Assembly (NCBI GenBank): GCA_964057225.1
Contig: OZ059897.1
Coordinates: forward strand, 8,680,001 to 8,744,000
DNA length: 64,000 nt
Source: Auanema rhodensis
Taxonomy: Eukaryota > Nematoda > Chromadorea > Rhabditida > Rhabditidae
Direction of reading: 5' to 3'
Both the position numbers and the translations under genes were made by a program. The number at the start of each line of letters is the position of its first letter. Position 1 is the stretch's first letter. Shown in pieces: positions 1 to 11,334 of this stretch. The notes under the pieces were generated by a model, which was not told the origin of the DNA, searched no databases, and saw only the letters and a list, made by a program, of their open reading frames with translations.

Positions 1-310
1 TTAGTATATAATTATTAATTTAGATATAATAAAGTTAAAAGAATCAATAATTAATTAGAATATCTTTATTTATATATAATATTATAGATATATTGAAGTT
101 GTTATGTAACTATATATACTTTGATGAATATTTAACAATATGTATTCCTATTATATTTAAAAAATAATAATACATAAATTAATTTTCTTGATATATTGAA
201 GTTTACTGGTCCCTTGGGACTTCATAACTTCTTTATAAAAACAGTTTAATATTATTCAAAAGGTCTTCTCTCTCCCTTTCTCAGATTATTTCAACTTTCT
301 TAAAGTTTTG

Positions 311-2085
311 ATGGCTGATATGAGAAATAACAATTCTATATATCCATTGGCTTTTTGTCCAACTGAGGATGTACCTTTGGCTGGTGATTGGTATTGGATA
401 GTTTCTATGATATGTGGATTTGCAACTATATTACTTGGATCATATTGCTATCGTCTTTTAAAATATCTACCAGATAGTTTAGGATCATTTAAGAGATATA
501 TGTATATATATCATATAAGTAGTATTTTACCAGCTATATCACTATCTATACTCACAGTAAGTTGTTTAATGATTCGATTTCAAGTTCCTGTTTTCTGTTT
601 TCAATAAATTGATGATCAATCCTCTTTTGTATGTTCTCATACAATTCCTATATAGAGATGTCTTCTGAGACTACATCAGAGAGATTAAGCTTGGTTGTCA
701 CATAAACTGATGAAAATAAAGTTTTAAGTGTAAAATATGAAGTTAAGAATAACAGAAACTATCAGTTTTCTTTTATTATTTATTAATTTATATAATTATG
801 ATTTCATTAAATATTCAGACTCCTGTATACTATATGCCTCTTTTGAGTGGATATTCAATAGGATTATTAAGTTTTTTTAATTTCACATTTCTATCACAAT
901 TGACATTTACACTTATACTTCATTATATGCATTATGCTATATGTATTATACTATTCTTCTATCGTTATTGGCTTGTAAGATCACCAACTCCTAACTTTGA
1001 TAGTTGGAAATATCGTTCAGTCGTAACTTTCATTATATTCATATTTCCTGTTCCATGTTTGGTATCAACAATGCTCTTAGTTCCTTCGGGAACTCGACTT
1101 GATCTACTGATTGCGGTAAGGCAACTTCTTGTAAGTTGTAAGCTAAACTCTGTCGTTTCAGTCCTGTTCCGCATATCGAACTCTTCTACAATCACCAAAT
1201 GCTTCGAATATTGGACGATTTTGGAATGAAATATCGTTAATGGTTACAATGTCTATCTTTGTTTTCAATTCTACAATCTTTATTATTTTCTTAATAATTT
1301 TCAAAATACTAACAATGAAAAGCCTAGCTGATTTACAGCAAAAAACTGTAATGTCTGCTAAAACTGTTGCAATGCATTGGAAATTTAACAGAGCATTAGA
1401 ATTACAGGTAATATATATTCAGGATACTAATTATTATATTAACTATACTAACTATATTATATAATATTTTATATTTGTATTTAACTAAAAAAGTAGGAGA
1501 GAATCGGAGTTCAAAATATTGCAGATATCCCCTCATTTCTGAGATTAGACTCGTTCAAACCTCATATAAGCTCCATAAATCACAAAAAAAAATCACAGAA
1601 ATGAGAAAAAGTTAAAGCTTGCATGTTTCAGATTCTTTGTCCAGCGCTGCTACTTAGTTTTCCGACAACAATTTTTTTTATATTAATGTTGGGAGATATA
1701 CCATGTTCATTAGGTAACACTAGATTATAACATTAAAGAAAAAAAAAACTTTTATAAACTAAAATCAAAAAATGAAAAGATTTTATTCTTAAAAAAAGTT
1801 TTAATTGATTTAGATATATCAAATATATTAATAGTTTTAAATGAATTTCATGCTGTTTTCAATTCAGCTGCTATAATTAAGTTAAATAATAATGTTTTGG
1901 ATGCATTTCTTGAAGGTTTTATTTATATTTTAATTTAAAACTTAAACACTTTTTAAGATGTATCTCATATATTTCTTTTAAATAAAATATTTAAACGTAA
2001 ACCAGTGAAACTATCTCGTGTAAGTTGTACTCCTGAAAGCTATTTAACTCCACAAGAGCCTAACGACCAACATAGAATATTATAG
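311..2085 (+). CDS. 7TM chemoreceptor, SRH-like serpentine receptor
   Basis: Six exons (311-556, 819-1130, 1162-1407, 1632-1713, 1814-1915, 1958-2085) join in phase to 371 residues ending in TAG. Visible: seven hydrophobic segments, a YCYR...LK segment after TM1, the PLLSGYSIGLL stretch before TM3, an FYRYW at the end of TM3, and a basic amphipathic stretch (HWKFNRALELQ) leading into TM6. This layout is that of nematode Str-superfamily chemoreceptors and most like class SRH; such receptors sit in sensory cilia and couple to G proteins. The ATG at 311 follows an acceptor-like TTAAAG, consistent with trans-splicing. Exon 2 has a second in-frame donor at 1116. The last two exons are short and AT-rich and are the least certain. 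Family assignment is from recognition, not a search; the ligand is unknown. Confidence 0.75.
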
Positions 2086-3017
2086 AAATGCATAGTTATA
2101 TAACTACTTAGTTATATATATATATATAGTTATATGTATATTATATTTTTATTTTTATTTAATCAAATAAGTATGTTTATTAATCAAAAAGCAAATCTTA
2201 AATCATTGTTGTATGTCTAATCTTTGTTTCTTTATTTAATTCTGAATTCTTTGTAAACGTTTAAAAATTAATTTCTGTTTCTCTTAATTTCTTTTATAAT
2301 TTGAAATAAAGTTTTTATACTTACTATGTATTATGAGTATTTCTAGGAAATATACATATATGGAAATATATTCAAAGTATTTGAAAATATTTTATTAAAT
2401 AATGTAAAAATACATTTATTATTTTTTTTTTTGTTTTTTATAAATGGTATCAAAGTATAATTAACTAATTAACTAATTTGAATATGAACTATTAGAGAAC
2501 GTATTGTGTCACGTTTCCACGTGGAATAATCATTTCTGAAGTGCAAAATTTTGCAAGTGGTTGTTCATTTATGGAACTACATGTAATATTGCTCTTGCAA
2601 TATGTAGAATACAAGAAATTGATTTTCAAATACAATATTTGAATGTTTTTGATTAAAAGTAAACGAATGATACGAATATGATTCGTGTAGAACTAGTGCA
2701 ACTTAGGTTACATGTAGTAACATAAATATAAAATATTTTATTCTGTAGTATATTTATATTATTTATATGATTATTTTAATATATATATATTATATAAATA
2801 TATTTATTATAATATAACAGCTTTATTATATAAATTATCTATTTGACATTGATCATAAGATCAGAAAAAAAAGCGATACGTGAATACACACATGTCTCGA
2901 TGTCATTTCAATTTTATTTTGAAAACTGATTATCTACAAAGTTACTATTATGTCTGGAATTCTACGACAAATTAAAAAAAATTATTATTACTATTATTAT
3001 TTTTTTTAATTCAAAAA
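2086..3017. other. AT-rich intergenic spacer
   Basis: No coding signal seen. It holds short AT repeats and a perfect 10-bp palindrome TCCACGTGGA at 2516-2525 containing an E-box. Confidence 0.6.
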
Positions 3018-3408
3018 ATGACTACTTTAGGATTGGTGGAGAGTGTTAATAGAATACTAATTGTAGACAATCCTATTATTCAAGATATATCAATTCAAAA
3101 AGAAAATCTGATTAGTATATTTCCCTCTAGTGGATCAAGTCTTAATCAACATGGAGAAATTAATTTTATAATTGAAACTTGTGATCAATACCTCTTTCTT
3201 CATAAATCTTATATTTATTTAGAAGCATCATTGACTAAATTAGACTTTAGTGCATTAAGTGATACAGATGAATTCTCTCTGACTAACAATCTTCCTATGT
3301 TCTTATTTGATAGTTATCACTCTACAGATCTCCAGAAAACAAGAATCCTATTACATCATCAGATTCAACTACTATTACAGCTAAAATGACTATTAATGAA
3401 CTTCTTTA
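3018..3408 (+). pseudogene. Capsid-like fragment of a Polinton/Maverick-type element
   Basis: An open frame starting at 3018 shows, over about 100 residues, the N-terminal pattern of the metazoan family often annotated 'F54H12.2-like': a Gly-Ser-rich turn, a polar strand, a DQYL step, a SYIYLEASLTK strand and an LTNN...MFLFD step. I place that family with double-jelly-roll major capsid proteins of Polinton/Maverick or adintovirus-like elements. Homology then stops: after about 3330 the frame shifts, and a second frame runs to a stop at 3406-3408. The full protein should be several hundred residues, so this is a small remnant. A protease fossil from the same kind of element lies 55 bp away on the other strand, which supports the call. 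It could instead be a domesticated or unrelated ORF. Family placement is from memory of the pattern. Confidence 0.55.
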
Positions 3409-3462
3409 ATAAAAATTAATTCAAATGTCTTTTATATCAAGACAATTTGAAAGTTATTGTCT

Positions 3463-3804
3463 TTATTTGATCTTATGAAATTTTTCTAATAATTTAAGGA
3501 ATAGTAAAAAGTAATAGCTACAGTGATGTGTATTGAATTCTTGAATTTGAAATGTTGTGAGTTCTATTTTATCTTCCTTTTTTGATGCTTTCAAGTATTC
3601 TTCAAGTTCTAATAGGAGATCAATTCCAAAAAAATCAAAATAATGTATTTTATCTTTCATTTTGGAATAACAAACCTAATGAGTTTCTTTATTTTTTGAA
3701 GAATCTAAATTTACAATTCCAAAAATTCTTGATTTCTAATTTTCTACTAAATCCAGAACTTCAAGATTTGTAAGACTTGGTAGATCTTTCTTCAGATTAG
3801 TCAT
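3463..3804 (-). pseudogene. Adenain-type cysteine protease fossil (Polinton PRO)
   Basis: Read on the minus strand, one continuous frame runs from an ATG at 3802-3804 to the stop after 3463, broken by only two in-frame TAG codons (3736-3738 and 3676-3678). It shows the order of the adenovirus/Polinton maturation protease: a GIVNLD strand, THx with the catalytic His, a Y-F-D step with the acidic residue, a Gln at relative position 88 and a Cys at 95. The Gln-to-Cys spacing of seven matches adenain. The second TAG replaces the conserved Trp after the catalytic His, and the Gly normally following the Cys is Ser. At about 114 codons it is shorter than the roughly 200-residue family norm. In the intact element such a protease would process capsid proteins. 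Here it is inactive by sequence. Read as an old integrated copy, not a host gene. Confidence 0.65.
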
Positions 3805-6143
3805 TTATTAAGTTTTATTTTTATGATACCACTTGGGGAAAAAATTGATATCCATCGACATCCATCAAATTTGTAAAAAGTATGAAAATGACATGAAAAT
3901 ATAATATTATTTAAGCATAAAAATAGAAAATTCAAAATGAAATCGACATCTCAACAGAAAATTGATCGAAAATGTATAGAAATTATCAAAGATAAGCACT
4001 TATTAGTGCTTCGAAAAATTCACTTATTTTTCCATTTTTTCAAAAAAAGTGTTGTAAATGAGGTGATTCTCTCTGACTTCAGAGAATGAAAATGTGTCTA
4101 AAACAGCTGAGATATCGAAAAGGTATTATAAGCCTTCGTATACAGTCATGTACGATGGGGGTAGTTTTCTTGTCTCTAACCATCTTCAATTTATAAATTT
4201 TAAATTTTAATTATACAAAAACACCAAAAAAAAATTTATTTATTCAATTTTAAACTTTTATAATTTAAAAAAAAATCAGTTTTCATCATTAAACTTGAAT
4301 ATTAATCGATACGGTGATACTTGAACCTGAAATTGAAATTAATTTTTTCGATTTTTTTTCGTAGTTTGAAGGAGTTTTCTGAGGCCTCTAACATAGGGGT
4401 GTCTCCGACTTTCATCGCACAGGACTGTTAATACTACTTATATGTATATTATACAGTTCTCTTAATATACACATACTATATACATATATGGAGAAGATAT
4501 TCTGTGTATAACTATCATCTTTTTTACTTTTTTTTTCTTTTACTATACTATATACTATTACATATAGTTAGTTGTGTTAGTTGGATGATATGTTGGTTGT
4601 CTACTTGTATTGTCTTTCATTTGATTCTTTGTAATGATATGTTTGTATTGTATTTTCATATTGAAAATAAAAGATTTCCCTTAGTTGTTTAAAGAGAAAG
4701 AAAGAGAGAGAGAGGATGGAGAGAGAAAGAGAGATAAACTCCTCCCAAAGGAATAAAGTATGTTGGTGGAAAAATAATGTTTAAAAACTTTTCTTCTTGT
4801 AATTAAGAAGGGAATGTTCAAATCTATAATTTGGTAATGTATATGACCTTCTTAGATAGTAGTTCTACTAATTTGATGATAAAAATCATCAAATTATGAA
4901 GTATTTTTGATAAAATACATTTTATTATAAAAATTATTTAACTATTAATATCATTTTTCAATTAGTTTAGAAACGAAAACATTGTGAAAATGGAGTTTAT
5001 AGCAAAGTGTTGTCATATCTTTTGAGTTTCTTAATTAGTTCATAGTTTGCATAAGCAAACCCAGGTGTTTATCTCACTTTTCAAGTGTTTCGTTGTAAAC
5101 AATCATGTAAGCTTGTTCAACATCTGGTCTAAAAATCACTTGACACACAGATAGTTCCTAACAACCTAGCCTTCCAATCCAAGTGTTTTCATAGCAAACC
5201 TTGCAAAACAAATGGGAAAAAATTAAGGAAAACGAAGATGACAATGAAGATGAAGAAGACGATACAGCCTTGACATGCATCATGCTTTCAAGATAAAGTT
5301 CAGGCTCCAACACAATTTTTTTCATTTTCACAACTATTCTACTCTATTCTTCATAAAAGAGACATCCTACCGTGCTTTAAATTGTTTTACAAGACGTATT
5401 ATAATAACCAAATTTGTTTTTATTTACTATTTATTTCATAAAATATTATTTATAATTATAATTTTAGTAAATAAAAAGTTTATTCATAGTTATAAAAGTA
5501 ATCTATTATGTCAAGAAATTGAAAAATTCAATTACAAAATAAGATATTTGTGAAAAAGTATTCAATCAATTTCTTTTAAAATCAATTTATTCAATTTTGT
5601 CTTTATTTAATTCTATGTTTCATCACTGTTTCTTCTTCTATTTGCTTTCATTAATTAATCCTACTCTCCGGCTTGTCTTGTCATCGTCCTAATCAACATC
5701 ATCATCATCATCATCTTCTTCTTCGGCTTCTGCTCTTTTTGCTTACCTCTTATTAGCAATATTCGATATTTTACTATAAACGGTATCGTTTTATTCTTCA
5801 AAATCTTCTAATATCGTATGTCTTTATCTTTATCTTCTCTGCTAACTAGCTGCTTATGCTTAGAACATATGGCTTTGATCTAAGTTTGTTTAGTATACAA
5901 GATCGATTATCGGTAACATAACTTCTACCTTACATCATCTATTTCTCGTACTTTTCTTCTGATTACCACACAAGTTTCTTACGAATTTGATGTTTAATTG
6001 AATATAGAACGAAGAATTGAAAAAAAGAAAATTTATTTTTGTGGTTTCAATGTAATGAAATGTGTTCAGTTTTGGTTTGCAATTCTATATTGTTTCCATT
6101 ATTGAAGATATTATTGTACTTCTCAATGTATAAAGAGTATAAT

Positions 6144-6206
<63 letters not shown>

Positions 6207-6568
6207 TTTGAAGAATTCTGATTTTCACTTAAAAAGTGCAAAAATTAAAGCATTGTGTTTCATGATGATTTCCTCATATATGGTATCACAGTCGTTCAGC
6301 TATCCCGCTGTCACATATAGTATGTTACATCTAGTATACTCTTGAACTTCTCACATTACAAGCCTCAAACGGTTTGACCATAACAGGATGATGGGCGCTA
6401 TGTCAACAAACAGCTTTTTGACCTCAAAACCTCGGTATCTTCGAAACTGTTGGTTGTAACATCTTCGTTTTCTGAATTTTTTTCTTTTAAAATTAATGGT
6501 TTATTCATTGTATAAATATCAGAATTCTATCTCTTTTATCATGATTTTTCCTCATTTCTACTACTTGC
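3805..6568. other. Intergenic region, no gene recognised
   Basis: Mostly AT-rich, with short hydrophobic ORFs typical of chance in TTT/TAT-rich DNA (for example 4504-4692 and 5275-5553), a GA-rich patch at 4693-4735 and a CT microsatellite near 6150. Two stretches of more balanced composition, about 3830-4420 and 6280-6460, could be decayed repeats, but I cannot assign them. Confidence 0.5.
6147..6199. repeat. (TC)n microsatellite
   Basis: About 26 uninterrupted TC units. The Ser-Leu and Arg-Glu ORFs across it are artefacts of the repeat. Confidence 0.95.
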
Positions 6569-6610
6569 AGACGTACGAAAGTGCATAAGTTGGTAGAAAA
6601 AGCATTGTAA

Positions 6611-9115
6611 ATGAAAACTATTAATTTTCTATGGCTTTTATTCATGCTCTTCCTAACTTATGTAGCTGGAAGTGAAGATGAATATAGGCTTATTCAAGAT
6701 TTACGACAGAATTATGATTCTATAGAGCGTCCTGTACGACATCATTCACTACCATTACGAGTTAAACTTCGAATTATTCTACAACAGATAGTTGATGTTG
6801 TAAGATATTTTCCATGAGAATTTTTATTTCTGTTTCCCTTTGAAGGATGAGAAAAATCAAATTGTAACATTGGTTGTTTGGACACAATCAACATGGAATG
6901 ATTATAAAATGAGATGGGATCCATTAGAATATGGAAATATTACAACAATTCAATTACCAAATAATATGCTTTGGAAGCCAGATATTCTCTTATTTAATAG
7001 GTTTTTAGTCTTATCTTGTCTTTTTTTTAGTTTTCAATTTGTTTTTTTTCAGTGCTGATGAACATTTTGATGCTTCTTTTCCTGTTAATTTTGTGGTAAG
7101 CAGTAATGGTGATGTGCTTCTGGCTCCTCCAGGTATAGTCAAAATCAGTTGCGAACTACGTATGACTTGGTTTCCATTTGATGAACAAATCTGTCATTTA
7201 AAGGTAAGTTCAACATAAATGCTGAGAATAGGCTGCAATCTAATGCAACTTCATCTCATATAGTAGGCTTCTTTCTATTCATCTTCTCTCTTATGTGCCT
7301 ATCAGACATATGAAGGAGAGACAGGCTTTTGGGTAGAGCATAAGAGTGAAGTTGTTAGAAACGGCATCAGAATATCTTAATAGAATCCTTCTATTACTAT
7401 TCACTAACTTATTTTTTCGAATTTCAGTATGGTTCATGGACATATACAGGATCAAAGCTCGATCTTCACATCGACGATACAGATCTGAGTGATAGGCACA
7501 AGATGGATTTACAGTATTATTTGCCAAACGGCGAATTTGAATTGTTAGGTTTGTGTGAAGATTTTGTTTTTTTCTTTCTTTTCATTCAAATTTTAATTTT
7601 TAAGCAACACCAGCCGAACGAATAGCAACAGAATTTGCTGGTGATAAGTATGTTGAGCTGTACTTCAAGATGCATATCAAACGAAAAACATTGTATTATG
7701 GTCTTAATTGGATTGTTCCATCTGTTCTTATCTCTTTATCCAATGTTCTTGGTTTTACAATGCCACCTGAATGTGGTGAAAAGATTACTTTACGTAAAAA
7801 TATTTATTGAAATTAGACTTTAATACTTTCTATTTTTCTTTAAGAAATTACAAATTTGCTGTCAGTGACTGTCTTCTTAGGCATGGTATCTGATGTAACT
7901 CCACCAACTTCTGAATCTATACCCGTTATCGGTAAGCATAAGTATTATACATTCCATTATATCAATATGAAACAGAAACTGCAAAAGACCAAATACATCT
8001 TTCAAGTTTTACTGCCCAAGTTTCCAATAATTGAAACGTTTTTTCAGCCGCATTCTTTTCTCTTTCAATGTTGATACTTGGCTGTTCTATTATTGCAACT
8101 TTAGTGATTATTAATGTTCATTTTCGATCTCCACGAACACATGAAATGGGTGCCTGGGTAAGGAATATTATTTTTTTCTGAAAAAAAAAAAATATTTTTA
8201 TTAACAAAAATAAAATTAATTTAACTATATACAATACTATTTTAGCCTTTTTTTTTCTTTTTCTCATAGCTATTGTCTAAAAAAAATATCTGAATTCAAT
8301 TAACTATACGAATTTACTTATAGACACGATACATATTTTTGGAATTTTTACCTTGGATATTGCTCATGTCACGGCCAGGCAGAAAGTTTCATAAGCCAAA
8401 ACGAGATCCTGGATCAGATCTAGAGAGCACAACAAGCGTGAGAATTTTAATTTCAACTTTTCGAACTTGAAGCGTCTTTTTTGAAGAGCTCACCAGAGAC
8501 TAGTCGCCTTATGGATCAACAAGATCAATGTCGACTTATACATCGAATAAACATAGATGCAGAAAATGATAAGGAAGAAAATGGTAATTATTGATGTTGA
8601 AGTGAACGATTTCCGGCAGTTTCTGTCATCAAACTTCACAACTTGACTTCTTTCGAGCCAAGGCGGTTAGAGTGAGAGTTTAGTCTGCCGCAAGCTTAAT
8701 CTGACCCCCCGAAGTTTGATAGAGACAAAATGCCGGAATATGCAGCGAAATGAAAAATTTTGCAAAAAAAAAATTAATTTCAGTTCCAACATTCAAGCCT
8801 CGTTTGATAGATAACAATGATTATCTATCGGTGTATACACCATTAGAATCAGGATTAAAGGAAATTGTCCAACTTTTACATTCATTTAAAGTAACAAAAA
8901 AACTTTTTTTTTCTTTGAAATGAATAATTTTTTTTCAGGAAAGACTAGAAGATGAAGAAAAAGATGAAGATCTTCAAAATGATTGGCAATTTATGGCTAT
9001 GGTTATAGATCGTTCATGTCTTTTCTTATTTACTTTTCTAATTGTTTCTACAACTCTTTTAGTATTTCTTTCAACTCCTCATCTACTCAAAACTCCTGAT
9101 TTTGATAATTATTAG
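6611..9115 (+). CDS. Nicotinic acetylcholine receptor-like channel subunit, non-alpha
   Basis: Eleven exons (6611-6799, 6846-7000, 7053-7203, 7428-7548, 7605-7793, 7845-7931, 8048-8157, 8324-8437, 8487-8583, 8784-8890, 8939-9115) give 498 residues with all phases matching. A signal peptide (residues 1 to about 20) leads into the ligand-binding domain with WKPDILLFN (loop A) and a Cys-loop of C-x13-C containing WFPFDEQ. M1 carries the usual Pro; M2 begins GEKIT with Glu at -1' and Asp at 20', as in cation-selective channels; M3, a cytoplasmic loop and M4 follow. The loop C region has no vicinal Cys pair, so it should be a non-alpha subunit that needs a partner to bind acetylcholine. An acceptor at 6569-6570 lies 40 nt upstream of the ATG and may be a trans-splice site. 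The exact nematode clade (ACR or UNC type) is not resolved. Confidence 0.93.
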
Positions 9116-9285
9116 AAGTTTTTCATCATATATATATACATATAGTTAATATAAACTATGCAAATCCTTTATATTTTCCGGTTACCACATCGTCATCCGG
9201 TTGACTTTCAGAATTTTAGATCATTTGTCGAGAAATTATCATCTTGCCTCCCCCTCATCATCACCGTTCCTAACCTTTTTCCCCC

Positions 9286-9295
9286 TCTCTCTCTA

Positions 9296-9341
<46 letters not shown>

Positions 9342-9410
9342 GTTCTCTCTCCCTCTCTTTCTCACTTTCTCTCTCTCTCACTCTCTCTCTTTCTCTCTCT
9401 CTTTTCCTTT
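9286..9410. repeat. Imperfect (CT)n tract
   Basis: About 125 nt of CT-rich repeat with TTT and CCC interruptions, just 3' of the channel gene. Confidence 0.9.
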
Positions 9411-9852
9411 TTAAATATTTACCTTATTTAGAGTCAACGGTATTTCATGACAAGTTTCTCTATGTGTATGCCTTTTTTTGCTATTTTTTTCGAAGTGAAA
9501 ACAAAAACTTTTTTTTATTTCCAACTGAAACACAATTTTTTCTTTAAACTCTGAGAAATAGCTGGAGGTTAGAGATAGAGCTAACAAAACTTCATAAAAG
9601 GGGAGAGGGGGGTGAATGTTTTCATATTTCATATATTTAATCCGATTCCTACTCCCTGCAAAAATGCATGAAAATTACAAAACATTTTTGTATATGAATA
9701 TTAAAATTTTTTTGGCTTCAAATTCATTTCTTATCTTTATCTTTTTCCTAAATAAATTAATTTAAATAGTTTTTCTTTATATAACTAATTATATTCTTTA
9801 TTAATTATATATTATTAATGTATGTATGTTTCTCGTCAAAAATCGCTCAAAT

Positions 9853-9888
<36 letters not shown>

Positions 9889-9930
9889 TCTTTCTTTCTC
9901 TCTCTCTTTCTTTCTCTCTCTCTTTCTCTT
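9853..9930. repeat. Imperfect (CT)n tract
   Basis: CT dinucleotides with TTTC interruptions over about 78 nt. Confidence 0.9.
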
Positions 9931-11239
9931 CATCGTTTAAAATTCTTTCATTTTTTTTTAATTTCAAGATTTGTCATACTATTTATTAGCTGTGAACTAC
10001 TATTTTTATGTTATGTTCAAAAATTATTTTTTAAAAAATAAAAATAAAAATATGAAAGCAGGAACTTACATGCTATTCATTTCAGACAACAATTGAAATA
10101 AGTTTCAGGTTCACTTGTAACAAGCGCATTTTCTCTCGTAAGCCATTGTGTTGAACAAAAACTTTTCTTGTCTTCGAATGAATTGAATGAAAAAAAAAAG
10201 TATATTTACTGTCATTCTTATATGAGTTGAACAAGATTAAAATTAAAAGTTTGATGAGATTAAATGGAATAATATATGAAAAGAGAAAGAGAACGAAGCC
10301 GGTGGGAAGGGCAGTGAGGGGGAGTAATAGTAGAGAGATACTAATAGCTTAACTATAGCTTCTCCTCCTGTAAGCATACGCAATTTTTTTTTGTTGTTAA
10401 AGAATAAAATTAGATATCTATGTGAGTTCTTGAAATAAAAATTAGAAATACGTATAAGTTATGAATTGATATTCAAACTTATTCTACATGTGACCTCAAG
10501 CATGGCGTGCAGCTTCTTCCTTTTTTTCTGCCTTTACTCGTCTAGGTTTCATATTCGTTTTTTGTGTTCTGCTTGATATTCACCATATAAATGATGAATA
10601 AAAGACAGCAATAAACTAGCTTGTTTCTTATATTTATCGTATAAAATAAAAAAATGTTGTTTCTTTTAGATCAAAGAGGGAAGGGTGGAAAGAAAGACAG
10701 AGATAAGGTTTGTGAGGAGGTTGGCAGAAAAAGGGGGGAGGGAGGAGGAAAGAGAGGAAGAAAAAGGTAATATTATGTGAATATAATAAACTATTTGGGA
10801 AAGCGTAAAGTTTATATCTTTAGAACTAATGATATATCAAATAAAATATGTGAAAAATATAAAAAATCATGATTCTATCATCTAAAACATCTAACATACT
10901 ACACGTATGTGGCAACAATTTGATTTTGCATTTGCGATTAGTTTGTTCAAGTTTTTTGAGCTTAACCTTCATTCATACATCTATTTTGAGATTCTTCTTT
11001 TAGCTCTTCTTCTTCCTTGTATAACCACTTTCAATCTTCTGCTGTTTCAAATTAAATGTACTTCTAAACTTATTTGGTTTCTTTCTTCTTTCATACTTGT
11101 TCAACTTCCTGAGTACCTTTGTTGAAACATGCATACATATCATATCTTCTTCTTCACGCTCTTTCCTCTAGCACAAGCCACATGATGCAGCTTGTCACTA
11201 AAGAAAGCTTCTCTTAAAGTATTCTGATGATGAAACTAA

Positions 11240-11334
11240 CTACTTTTTGGTTTCGAAAGTGTTTTTCCGTGCTTCCTCTTCACATATATTGCATTTACAA
11301 CGGCGCATCCGTGTGCAAAAGGGACCGTATGTAT
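11240..11334 (-). CDS. Possible terminal exon of a Cys-rich (cystine-knot-like) protein
   Basis: On the minus strand an acceptor-like GATTGCAG (intron end at 11335-11336) opens a frame of 30 codons to a TAG at 11240-11242. It reads TYGPFCTRMRRCKCNICEEE and then a basic tail. The C-x5-C-x-C-x2-C arrangement near a C-terminus resembles the end of C-terminal cystine-knot proteins (bursicon, Slit and relatives). I found no upstream exon with the rest of the knot, so this may be chance. Confidence 0.2.

Noticed and set aside
4504-4692. Hydrophobic 62-codon ORF
   Set aside because: Phe/Leu/Tyr-rich product expected from T-rich DNA; no start context or partner exon.
9158-9547. 129-codon ORF rich in Leu and Ser
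   Set aside because: It is the translation of a CT microsatellite; the opposite strand gives the Arg-Glu counterpart.
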